Shown here in pieces: positions 1 to 9,394 of a DNA stretch of 64,000 nucleotides (positions are counted from its first letter, which is position 1; each line of letters starts with the position of its first letter). The stretch comes from Fasciolopsis buskii (lineage: Eukaryota > Platyhelminthes > Trematoda > Plagiorchiida > Fasciolidae): positions 2,735-66,734 of the forward strand of contig LUCM01011199.1 in assembly GCA_008360955.1 (NCBI GenBank), given 5' to 3'. Position numbers and translations under genes: made by a program. The notes beneath the pieces are model-generated. The model made no database searches. It was not told where the DNA came from and saw nothing but the letters and a program-made list of their open reading frames with translations.

Positions 1-768
1 ACTAAATTACGTGAACATTTGAGTTTAAGTAATTTTTCCTAATTACTTCATACTTTCCCGCTAATGCTGCAACCAGATGAGTCTACACATTCACATTTTT
101 TTTGTGACATCTTGCATGGGACCGGGATTTGTCATGGATTTCTTTGAAAATTGTTCTGGATGCATTTGGGCGATCGATACTTCTCTTTTTGTTCCACAGA
201 AGAGGTTTTTCTTTGGGAATTCCACCCGGATTCTTCGACTCGATAGTTTTACTGGCAATGTAGAGGTCGTTAACGCCGCACGGGAGTTTCGAACCGAAGC
301 GTCCTTGTCACTATCCATCCCGCTCGAAGCATTGGGCTTATTTTTCCATCTGAATATGTTCCAGGACGGTATGGGAGCAAATCAGTCTGATATTTTCAAG
401 TTGACTCATAGAGTTAAACGTTACATCAAGAATGGAATGAGTCGACAGAAAATCTGGATGCCGTTTGTAGTATAGGCCAATCGAAGTATTACGTGGGTTG
501 TCATTTGAAAGAAGAAGGTCAAATTGTAAGTGTTACAGCATCAGTGACAACGTTGTTGGTAGGTATTGTAATTCTTCTTTTCGGTTAGCATGGGTAACTT
601 TTTCAAGGCTATTTTACAATCAGTCAACTCTGAAGGAACATCCAGTTGTTTTTTTATATTGGCACCTATTGGTCATCCTGAGAGGTTGTTTCGACACTTC
701 AGTTAGCCATCAGGTAAGTGTTCGCTTCACGCATTTTGGATAAGTTTTATTGAAGTAGAAGTGGTTAT

Positions 769-784
769 GTGTGTGTGTGTGTGT
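769..784. repeat. (GT)n microsatellite
   Basis: An uninterrupted GT dinucleotide run of about eight units is visible directly in the sequence. Confidence 0.8.
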
Positions 785-1467
785 TTCATCTAAATCCTAA
801 TATTGGATTTTTGTTAGTCAATAACCCCTGAGCGATAGCGTGAGAAATCGATCATGCCATTTGGGTTCTTCATTCTCCATCGTAAAATTACTAGAACCAC
901 ATCACCAGCTGATGAGTAGAATAGGTTTAATGATCCAGCCTCCTTGGGAGATTGAAAAACTACATCCTGAAAATTAGTTCCACGAATTACCCGATAGAAT
1001 GTTGGATAAGCCAGTAGACAAGTGAAGACTAGAAAAACAAATACAAAAGAAAAGAAAAATGCAAACCTTCAGACAGGATAGGTTTTGCATAACTTTAACG
1101 CGATTCAGCGATTCCTCTGCATGTCATAACACGGATACAATACAGATTATGAAAACAGACTATTCTAACTCGAAGTCAGAACGTGCACTGAACATAAGTG
1201 TGCTGACGCTCTGGCAATGAGGACTCACTCCAGGTGCATCAATCGCAGTGGCAGTTTAGAGGTTTCCGATGTCTCAACAATCCTAAGCTCGTTGACGAAT
1301 TAGCATTCCAAACTGTTTATAAAAATGTATCAGGACCAGCTTTGTAGTGTGTCAAAGGAACGATGCGTCATGTGAAATTTTGTACCTAAGCTTTTATTGT
1401 AACTATCAGGACCGAATGTGTCAAAAAATTGATGCGCCATGTATTGGTTTTTTTTATTGGGATTGAC

Positions 1468-1515
1468 ATAATGTTAATAACACATCTACCAACAGCGCTG
1501 TGTTATTAACATTAT
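1468..1515. repeat. Perfect 17-bp inverted repeat (hairpin)
   Basis: ATAATGTTAATAACACA at 1468-1484 is followed by a 14-base loop and its exact reverse complement at 1499-1515. Fourteen bases of the same arm (ATGTTAATAACACA) recur at 12308-12321, so the hairpin is probably the end of a dispersed repeat rather than a unique structure. There is no T-run or other sign of a terminator function. Confidence 0.75.
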
Positions 1516-2409
1516 ATCATTCACATTAAGCTTTTATTGTTTATTATTGTTGTTTATTGGTTTTGCAGAAGTTTATCCGTGATAGCCAAAACGTCGACCA
1601 ATTACCTACCATTTCGGCTACGCTGTATTACAATAAGCGATCGCCTAAAATATATCAATGATAACGTTGCTAGTTGGTCTCATACCATCGATGAAAGAGA
1701 CAGCTAACCACTCGCCCATCACACACACATACATGCCCATAACCAAACGTCTGCTGACATATGTATGTTCCCTCAGAGTTGTTTCATTGTAAACTTGCTC
1801 TGAGTAGTGCTACCCGCAGTAGACGAAATGTCGGCAAGTTATGTCTATGAACAAGGCCGTGTTAACATCGAAACATTCACAATAGAGGACTTCATAAGAG
1901 GCGTGGATTTTTCGATGAATTCCTTGCACGATTCCGTCCAGATAGTTACAAATAGAGTCAACTTCATTGCGAGTCATGATCTTTAACAACGGGTTTGGAG
2001 AATTAGCCAGAGAGATTGGCTTCTAAGAAAGTAAGCCAGTTACCGAGCTCCTACATCGGCCGTAGATGGGAAAACATTAAATATGGTCAGAATGCAATAA
2101 TACGATAGTGGGTCGATAAACAGTGATACATCTGTCGCGACAGACTGTCCAGTCGATTAGCTCGGCTGCGGCATACGGCCAGTCTGTGGACCACCAGTTT
2201 GATACAACTGACCTGTCACGAACCAAGATGTTACTAGCTCAATCATTCTGATTGGCACTCGCGTTAAGACTTCCTCTGTGTGCCTCTGAAGTATCGTGTT
2301 CTCTAATCATGCACCACACTAATTCTTGACCGCGCTGTGACGATGTTTTTGGGGTGGCGATAAAGTTGTTTGAGACATGAAAGTCGTCTGCATGGTCAAC
2401 GGAAGCGCA

Positions 2410-4230
2410 ACGTAATCGAGATAATTACGAAATCCTACGACTCACTGATTCACTCTTGGGACCATTGGCGGGAGCTTTGTTCAGAACATTTCCGGGAAAA
2501 GTTTAGTTGGCCCACGGCCTCCCACTTATGCCTGCAAGTGAACTGATACAGGTAGATAACAGTCCTCCATCGGAACCATGGGTAATAACGGAGATAGGCT
2601 TTCTTAAAAGGTATAAGGCAACTCGATCAGACGAACTGCTATCATCCTTCTCCAAGGGTGGTGGCGAAGTGTTGATGTCGGAGTTAAGAAGTCTCGTAGG
2701 GTCAGTCTGTAAAAGGGAGGAAGTTCCTAAGGACTCGTGTGAACCGGTAATTGTACCGACTTGCAAGAAACGTGATAGATCCTCATGTGATAACCATGGA
2801 GGGAATTAGATTACACTAAGCATCCCATCCAAACTGCTCTTCGGCATTATCGTCCACTGATTATATATTGCTCGCGAAAGTTGTACGCATAAGAACCAAG
2901 CCGGTTCCGTCTGGGTTGGATTCGTATTGAACGATTTCTCACGTTTCGACAGATCATAAAATACAGATACATATTTTGTAGACCCACAATATCTATCGTT
3001 CTTGATTTGAAGCGGCATTTGACTCGGTCGATCGTGCAGTTCTTTGGCACTGCCTGTCGTTCAAGGATGTGCCAGTTAAATTCATATCACTTATCCAATC
3101 TCTCAACACGAACAGCCAAGACCGAATCTGTGCTTACGGTGATGTTTCATCCGAATTCACCATGAGAAGTGGTGTTTGTTAAGGTTACCCCCTTTCCCTT
3201 TCTCTCTTCAATTTTTTATCGAAATAGTCATAGAGGTTGCCCTATCCTTGTGTGATAATAGTGGTACTGATATTTGCTCAGATAAGGAATCGTTTGATAT
3301 TGTGCTGCTGAGTGAAGACCCAAGTAAGTTGCAAGTTTTTCTCGATCGTCTGGATGTTAGTGCAAGTATGTTTGCTATGTGTTTTGTTGTTGCAGGGTTG
3401 GATTGGCTCAAAGCCGAATCTTGTTCTTGCAGAGGAGCAACCGGATGAGGCGGATAGATTTATTTATTTGGATGGTTGTATCTCACCTGGTGTTCTTTGT
3501 GGATACAGAAAGTCTGATTGGAATTTGCTAATTTGAGGCACCTTTGGGGTCGGCTTGACATCTGGCTATCGATCAAAGTTCAAGCATGCATGGCACCAGT
3601 TAGGTCACCATTGCTCTACGGCTCCGAAACATGATCGTTGAGATCAGAAGATATGCGGAGACTTTTGGTGTTTGAATACCGTTGTGTTCGTAGTATTGGT
3701 AGAATATGGCGGAAGACGTTTGTGCGTAACTCGAAAGTTACGCGTAAGGTATGAGTGCTATGGTCTAGTCTATAGAAAAGACATTGAATCAGAATGGGTT
3801 GAGGTGGTTAGGACATGTTTTGTGCATGCCCACAGAACTCTTTTCTCATTGCACGATGTTCTCTGAAGCAGATAATATTTGGAGAATGGGTCGAGGTGTT
3901 CAGTCGATGGCATGGGTAAAACGCGTGAAAGCTTTAACCAATGGGCTGGCTTTTCGAGGTGGGTTGGGATGGACGAGGTTTCCCGAATCAACGTTTGGAG
4001 AAAATAGGTTATATGGCTCAGTGCTGCAGTCAGTGGTGTTCCTACATTCAAAACCTTTCTATTCAGCATGGGTTTTCAACTTACTCTTCTGCAGTCGATC
4101 TTCTATTATTTTCCGTTCTTTTTGCCCCCTTTCAGCAGATGGTGTTGTGAGGCAGTAACCACAATCAGAGCAATCTGGCCCAACATTAGTGGTTGTCCAA
4201 ACTGATCCGAACTGATTGTGCTCTTGTAAA
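2410..4230 (+). mobile_element. RTE-type non-LTR retrotransposon remnant (RT to C terminus)
   Basis: The translated frames follow the order of the reverse transcriptase part of an RTE element. A fragment at 2507-2809 matches the region before the RT palm. The palm itself at 3176-3448 contains the piece FIEIVIEVALS followed by DICSDKESFDIVLLSEDPSKLQ. At about 3672 comes VFEYRCVRSIGRIW, and at 3784-4150 a NGLRWLGHVLCMP motif typical of the RTE C-terminal region. Stops and frame changes break it repeatedly, and the catalytic aspartate box (normally YADD) has become a degenerate IVLLSED-like stretch. It is a dead 5'-truncated copy. It belongs to the same subfamily as the copies at 17100, 44003 and 52290. 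An AT microsatellite follows it directly. Confidence 0.8.
2757..3717 (+). repeat. 961-bp inverted repeat, arm 1
   Basis: This segment is the reverse complement of 44003-44963. Both arms are exactly 961 bases, with no indel that I could find. I counted about eight differences, all transitions. The arms lie inside two RTE remnants of opposite orientation, and similarity drops sharply outside them. Confidence 0.85.
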
Positions 4231-4251
4231 ATTGCGGTCGGATTTATTTGT

Positions 4252-4252
4252 G

Positions 4253-4296
<44 letters not shown>
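4252..4296. repeat. (AT)n microsatellite
   Basis: A near-uninterrupted AT dinucleotide run with one ACAT interruption, directly downstream of the RTE remnant ending near 4230. Confidence 0.85.
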
Positions 4297-4299
<3 letters not shown>

Positions 4300-4639
4300 G
4301 GGACTTGTATCAGAACAATGGCAGGACTAGTAGTACTAATTATAATAGTGGCAATAGTCTCAAATGGATAATGTGAGAGAAAGTCATAATATTTTTTTGT
4401 TTTTGTTTCACTTGGAAAGGAAAAATTGAGGCCACCACATCATTCGAATCTGGATTGAAGTCACTCATTTCGGTTTCCAGCAACATCTGCCAGCGTATCT
4501 AACCAGCGGTTTTCGGTGTCATTCTTGTTGTCATCTAGTAGACGGCATTGCCGTACTGCGATTGAAGTGGAAGTAGACTTTTAAGTTACTTCAAGTCGTT
4601 GATGGTCCACTTAGTTGTCGTTTCCAAACCTGTCTAGCA

Positions 4640-7060
4640 AGCTCGAATAAAGCTCTGTGGTCAGCGCCCGGGTGGGTATTCCCAAGACCTGGCCTGGCTA
4701 TCCTAGTCGACGTAGAGAACCAATTCCTTCCAGTTACGCACAGTCAGCTCCAAATGCTGTTTTTCATACTTCGTCATCGCTGACATGATCCTATCGTGCT
4801 CGTGCAAGTGACCTTAGACACTGGTGTTCGAACATCGTCGACTGGCTCAGGTCTTCTCGAGCTGGCTAGGTTTCACATCCGTGAAGCACCGAACTAACTG
4901 CCACAATGTAGACCCTACCTTTCAAGGGAAGCCTGATGTCGCGACGGTGCTATAGTTGTCTGATATTGAAAAACGCCAGCCGAGCCTTAAAAATGTGTAG
5001 CGGGATCTTGTCCTCAACATGCCTACCACCAGAAACGTAATTCCTCAGGTATACAAAGCTTTTGACTATTTTCAAATGTTTCCTCCAAAGGGTGAGTCCA
5101 GGAAGATCTCCTTGCCACCCTTGGAAAAACATTCGGCACTTTGAGGGAGCAAAGTTCATACCGTACACGGTGACTTCGGCGGCCGAAGGGTTTAACGCAG
5201 CTTGGACGGCTCGAGGGTCGCCTTCCATCAGGAAGTCATCGTCGACATGATTTAAGTCAGCATTTCTGGGACCCGATGAAAAATCCACTCTACGGTTCGC
5301 AACACCATCGAGGATCTTGCAGAGCAGTTCGTCCACTACCACATTAAGGAGGAGCAGGGAGATGGCGCCAAACAACACTGGAGACAGTATAGGTCGGGAA
5401 AAATTGCCCATACACTCACATTTCCCAAGGTTTGCTGATAGAGAGCCTTCAGAATGGAAACACTTCCCGGGCACTTCTTTCCGCAGCACACAGACCCACA
5501 GGGCTGACCTAGGCACGGAATCAAAGGCGGCCCTGGTATCCAGGAACACGATGATGATTGGCCTTTGGTAAACGTGATGGTATTCAAGCAGAAAGCGGTT
5601 GGCTGAGATCTGATCCGTGCAACCACGGCCAGGACAAAATCCAGCTTGTTTTTCACGGCATTGGAGTTCGCGAAAAGCGAAAGTCTACGAAAGACAGCGG
5701 ACGCTTGGAGTTTCGAGGCGACGGAGATCAAGCTGATTTCTTTTTAGAAAATAGTAAGGGTCATCGAGTCATCTCAAAATGTGGAGAATTTTCTTTCTGC
5801 CCAAATTTTTGAGAACAAGGATGTCAGTGAGCTCAATAGTATCAACACTTCATCTATAAAACGTACATGGAAGATGCCACCTGGTCCGTACGCTTTGTGC
5901 CGTTTGTGAATTTAGAATTCTCTTCGAATTTCCACTTCTGTCGGTGGACTCTCTGATATTGGCCACAAACGGAGTGTGGAAGTGATGGATTTAGAAGAAG
6001 CAACCGATGGCCAGTTAACTTGGAAGTTGAATTGTTTTGTTCGGCGGTCCATCCTACACGACAAGTTGGTACTAGTGTTCCATCAACTTCATGAATCTTT
6101 TTACTAAGACCTGGTTTTTGCGGTCCATTGACGCGAATGAGTTGAAAAGCTTCCTGGAGTTACCGTAAGCGGAAGCTGATTCCACCTCAGTGACACGTTC
6201 TGACCACCAAGTCCCACGGTTAGCACGTTGACGGCTATGCACGGGCGATCGGAGTTCACGGTTTAGTTCGTTGTGCATGGCATCAGCCGGAGTTTGCCGA
6301 CGATTAGCAAGTAACGACAAAGTTCCGAGAAATTTAGCTGCTGCGAAAATGGCGGACCGTACCGCAAGTGGTCATGCCAGGTTTCAATATGGCTTGTTTC
6401 GGATGTTCTCAGTGCGCGTCCATATTAGATGGAGTGACGGATCCCAGTATCTGGCTCAACATAGTCCGATAGGCTTCCAGCACAAGGGGGTCCCTCAGAT
6501 TGTTTGTATTTAGGTAAGTAGGACCAAAGTGCTTCGTGCCCCCAATTCGCAAGCATATAGCAGCGCAGACCAATGGATGATCGCAGTCAAGGTAGGTTGA
6601 CCAGTAAGAGCCACCGTGTAGCAAACTGTCGGGTCATCCGTAGCTAATCGCTAAGTTGTCTAATGGAGACCATTCCTGTGCATGGTCAAGGGGGTGCCAG
6701 GTGGCAATGCATCGTTTTGATTGGCGAAATCTCGTGCTAGCTAGAAAAAGCTGGTGGTCAGCGGTGTCAGAACTCTGTCCCCTTTTTCCGATAGATAGGA
6801 ATCTGGGCCAAACTTGCGGCTTGGATGACGTTCGCTCTTCCTCAGACCATAAATGTAACTTGGTATTTGAGTTAAGTGGGAATGTCAGCCTGATCTTGAA
6901 GCTTATATCTTGTAACATCTCTGAGAGACAGCAGATATTGACTGAGAAGGATTCCAGTGTGCGAGCTAAACCACCTTGTTGTCTGACTTGCATAAGCGTG
7001 CGTGCGTTACAGCTAACCAGTTTGAATTGTATTGGGCTGGCGGGAAGTGGACTCAGTGAT
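4640..7060 (-). mobile_element. RTE-type retrotransposon remnant, second subfamily
   Basis: Read on the minus strand, the order is endonuclease then reverse transcriptase. At 6993-6634 the frame shows LESFSVNICCLSEM and, later, TATWHP-like ATWHPLDHAQEW with LDNLAISY, which is the C-terminal end of an EEP (exonuclease/endonuclease/phosphatase) domain. At 6320-6072 lies the linker with NSRKLFNSF. At 5731-5336 and 5549-4950 the RT appears with VFLDTRAAFDSVPRSALW, a decayed catalytic box HVDDDFLMEGD, and the downstream motif NFAPSKCRMFF. Frameshifts separate every piece. The copy is long but non-functional. The remnant at 38380 appears to be the same subfamily, since it shares the FxxSKC motif after the palm. 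Confidence 0.75.
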
Positions 7061-7289
7061 GCAATTTATTGCGGCAGTCGTATAAGAGACGGTTCTGTCG
7101 GGGATCTGTTCGCAACCAGGATTAAAGTATGTCATTAGTAAAGCTCTAGAAAATGCTCGGGTGCAAGTCATTTGGGTGCTATGTATATTTCGGCTCATGC
7201 TGCTGGTCTTGATTCCACAGACATTCTTGAAACAAAGGCATATAATTGTGATTTACTGAATTGAATATTCCCTGCTTCTTATAATCTAG

Positions 7290-7592
7290 AAATTTGTCGA
7301 TGTGTCGGTCTCCCTTAGCCCCATGCCAGTCTTGCTTCAATACGGTGGTCAAAATCTCTTCCACGGTATTGCAGCTCTTCCACCGCCACCATCATCATCG
7401 TTGATGACGACCATGGGGACAACAACCACGGCGGATAATGAGGAAGATGAAGATCAAGCAAAGCAGGCCTATCGCAAAGCAATGCTGGTTGGTGCACTGA
7501 ATATGGACTTTGCCACGGGACTGCTATCAGACGGTATCCCACCAATGTGCACGCATCTGGTCGGCTTACGTGAAATGTTCCTAGAGAAACTG
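7290..7592 (+). CDS. RAB3GAP1: RAB3GAP1-like catalytic subunit, internal exon (partial)
   Basis: This is a 101-codon exon with an AG acceptor (AATCTAG) before 7290 and a GT donor (CTG|GTAGGT) after 7592, both in phase 0. The product family is the catalytic subunit of the Rab3 GTPase-activating complex. It works with a non-catalytic partner to switch off Rab3 in vesicle release and also acts on Rab18. The peptide begins KFVDVSVSLSPMPVLLQ and ends CTHLVGLREMFLEKL. From memory of the animal family, that end matches the conserved stretch read as YTHL-SGLL-DIFKSK in the human protein, followed by IGC. The middle carries a T-rich, acidic insert. This is an inference from remembered sequence, not a search. 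There is no start codon: it is an internal exon, and the 5' exons are not found. Confidence 0.6.
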
Positions 7593-7597
7593 GTAGG

Positions 7598-7793
7598 TTG
7601 CCTTTCGTATGTACTTCTGTTAATTCCCACTTATCTACCTGGTGGCCGAAACTGGAGGTTGTGTTGACGTCGCGCGATGTTCTCGATGTCATTCGAAGTG
7701 GAGTTGCCAGTGCCGATTTTCACGTTAAAAAAGCGATGCTACGGTCTAGCCCGTGGTATCGAAGTTTTAGCGCAAATAATAGTAATAACAATG
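7598..7793 (+). CDS. RAB3GAP1: Possible continuation of the RAB3GAP1-like coding sequence in a shifted frame
   Basis: Immediately after the exon ending at 7592, a second frame stays open to 7834. It reads VNSHLSTWWPKLEVVL and later HVKKAMLRSSPWYRSF. In the human family, the next conserved pieces after THLSGLL are a hydrophobic strand ending in W and then an LATTW motif, so order and spacing fit loosely. The frame differs from the preceding exon. Either a base is miscalled, a very small intron intervenes, or this is chance. The run of AAT/AAC/AGT codons near 7780 and a possible donor ATG|GTAATA at 7793 mark a likely end. Confidence 0.3.
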
Positions 7794-8017
7794 GTAATAG
7801 TAATAATGATAATATAACATTTTTCCTTGCATAGTCGGTTCAGTGTCCTATAGTATTTCAGGAGGCATGTAACTGGAACGGCACCAACCTGCCTTTGTTG
7901 GACACTCAAGTCTTCCCCGACATTCGAAAGCACCTGTCTTCAATCACCCAGTACACTTCAGTATTCAGTTACCCAAGGCTTGTGTGCTTTATAATATAGA
8001 AATATGTATTTGGTACA

Positions 8018-8068
8018 TATTAGTAGTAGGAGATTGAATATTTTCATGAAATAATTTACCATGTGATT
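8018..8068. repeat. Tail of a dispersed short repeat next to a splice acceptor
   Basis: About 50 bases here (TATTAGTAGTAGGAGATTGA onward) match 35704-35763 with a few substitutions. At 35704 the same sequence is the tail end of the tRNA-headed repeat. It ends about 20 bases before the AG at 8086-8087. Confidence 0.6.
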
Positions 8069-8087
8069 TTTTTTTCTATTTCTGCAG

Positions 8088-8195
8088 TTGGTTCTTCGGG
8101 TTGCTGCATTACTTCCTGATTTGCTCATTTTCATTCACCCGATCGTTCACCCACACATGGATTGCCTAAAATGCTTTCAAAGTCATCCTTTTCTT
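8088..8195 (+). CDS. Candidate 36-codon exon
   Basis: A strong polypyrimidine tract and acceptor (TTTCTATTTCTGCAG) precede 8088, and a donor (CTT|GTACGT) follows 8195. The enclosed 108 bases are open in phase 0, matching the phase of the exon ending at 7592. The peptide reads LVLRVAALLPDLLIFIHPIV and then HPHMDCLKCFQSHPFL. Similarity to the RAB3GAP1 family is weak at best, so membership in that gene rests on position, strand and phase. It could also be a chance open interval between good splice sites. A further splice-like site at 8536 leads into only 14 codons before a stop. Confidence 0.35.
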
Positions 8196-9394
8196 GTACG
8201 TATTTTCTATTGTTCTCTGCACCCTTTCAACATAAGGTGTTGAAATCCCGGCTACCCTTCCTGCGATATATCTACTCACTAGATTCACGAACGAAATTTT
8301 GATAGCCTGAATGGGGCTTTAAATATTACAATTAATGTTCTACGATGTTTAAATAGTTGCTACGAAATTTCGTCCTCTATATTTTTGATCAATGAAGGAG
8401 AACTTTTCGACTTGTAGACAAACAAAGATCTCGAAGTTAGTCCATTCTATTAGTTACTTTTTTATTGCATTTTCTGAAAATACTTGCGGTCTTCATATGC
8501 ATGCCTTGTCCAATGAATTTTCTGTTTGCCTACCAGGACTCTGAATGCTTTAGCAGACTGTTACGGCAGTTGATCGTCTAAAGACCTTTGTACTAAAAGT
8601 TTCTGGCTCTTCGCTCTCAATGTCGTGGGACGGGAACAAAAGGTGGAATAAATAATGTGACTGGCAAATCTAAATTATAAAACCTAAGTCATCTTTCAAT
8701 GGTATAACGATCTTGACTTGGAGCTGTTGTCGATTTTTGTTTAGACAAATTCGAACCGTCTTGTAGATTTCGAACGCGCGGTATTTGGCTGTTGTTGTTG
8801 CTCGTCCACTTTTTCTTACTGCTATTTTGTAAAAGACGGTAAAGAGTGTTCCCTTGCCGTACAAAGCCAAAAAATGTTTGACTATGTCTGATCGACCAAT
8901 ATATAGCTTTGCGAAATCAAAAACCTGTCTTATTTCAGGAGTTAACGAATGTATATCCAAGTCTCTTTAGCTGCTCCATTTCATCGTTTCTCTGAATCAG
9001 CATCTCTTCAATCCACCTTGTTAATTAGCTCTCATTCTGCTGTGGTTATAGTCGCCGTGTTGTGAAAACCGGACAGCACTCGGTGATTGGTTGCCAAAAT
9101 TGTTCCACAGTACATTGAGTTTGTCTCTCCGCATTCTTGTTTCCCAGTCACGACTAGATGTCGCCTGGCATACTTTGATCAACCATGACTTGATCTTGCT
9201 CTGTCTTTGCTGCTGGGATGCATACACGATTCAGCATGATCAGATTATGCTCACGCTTATCGACTGAGACTAATGTGCCAGGGCCCGACACCACGCCATC
9301 ACAGTCAGACAACGAAACAGTTTGGCTTCGATTGATGACCCTAGTCGTTCGTCTGAGTAACCGCTGCATTGCCTAGTACCCACCTACCAGTCCC
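8196..9394. other. Unassigned stretch with two unexplained minus-strand open frames
   Basis: No recognised gene. On the minus strand, an open frame of 96 codons at 8960-8670 and overlapping frames at 9369-9021 (peptides such as NVLWNNFGNQSPSAVRF) look protein-like. They are broken between them, as in a decayed mobile-element gene. I cannot name the family. Confidence 0.3.

Larger units (their letters stand above)
1..2400. other. Unassigned non-coding stretch
   Basis: I recognise no gene here. Short open frames exist (for example 132 codons at 77-475 on +) but show no family motif I know. The stretch contains a GT dinucleotide run near 769-784 and a perfect 17-bp inverted repeat at 1468-1515, listed separately. 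It is most likely an intron or upstream flank of the RAB3GAP1-like gene, filled with old repeats. Exons of that gene that lie before position 7290 could be hidden here, but I found none matching the family. Confidence 0.4.

Noticed and set aside
242..318. Minus-strand GGTTCGAAACT near 295 as a tRNA gene B box
   Set aside because: No A box, acceptor stem or anticodon arm could be matched around it.
77..475. 132-codon open frame as a host gene or exon
   Set aside because: No family motif, no convincing splice sites around it, and a composition consistent with chance in repeat-derived DNA.
908..930. CTGATGAG at 908 as a possible hammerhead ribozyme core
   Set aside because: There is no GAAA at a suitable distance, no stem II pairing and no second core element nearby.
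8537..8581. Terminal exon after 8195 (14 codons then stop)
   Set aside because: It would end the protein far too early given the downstream exons at 51438 and 59709. The acceptor-like CAG is probably chance.
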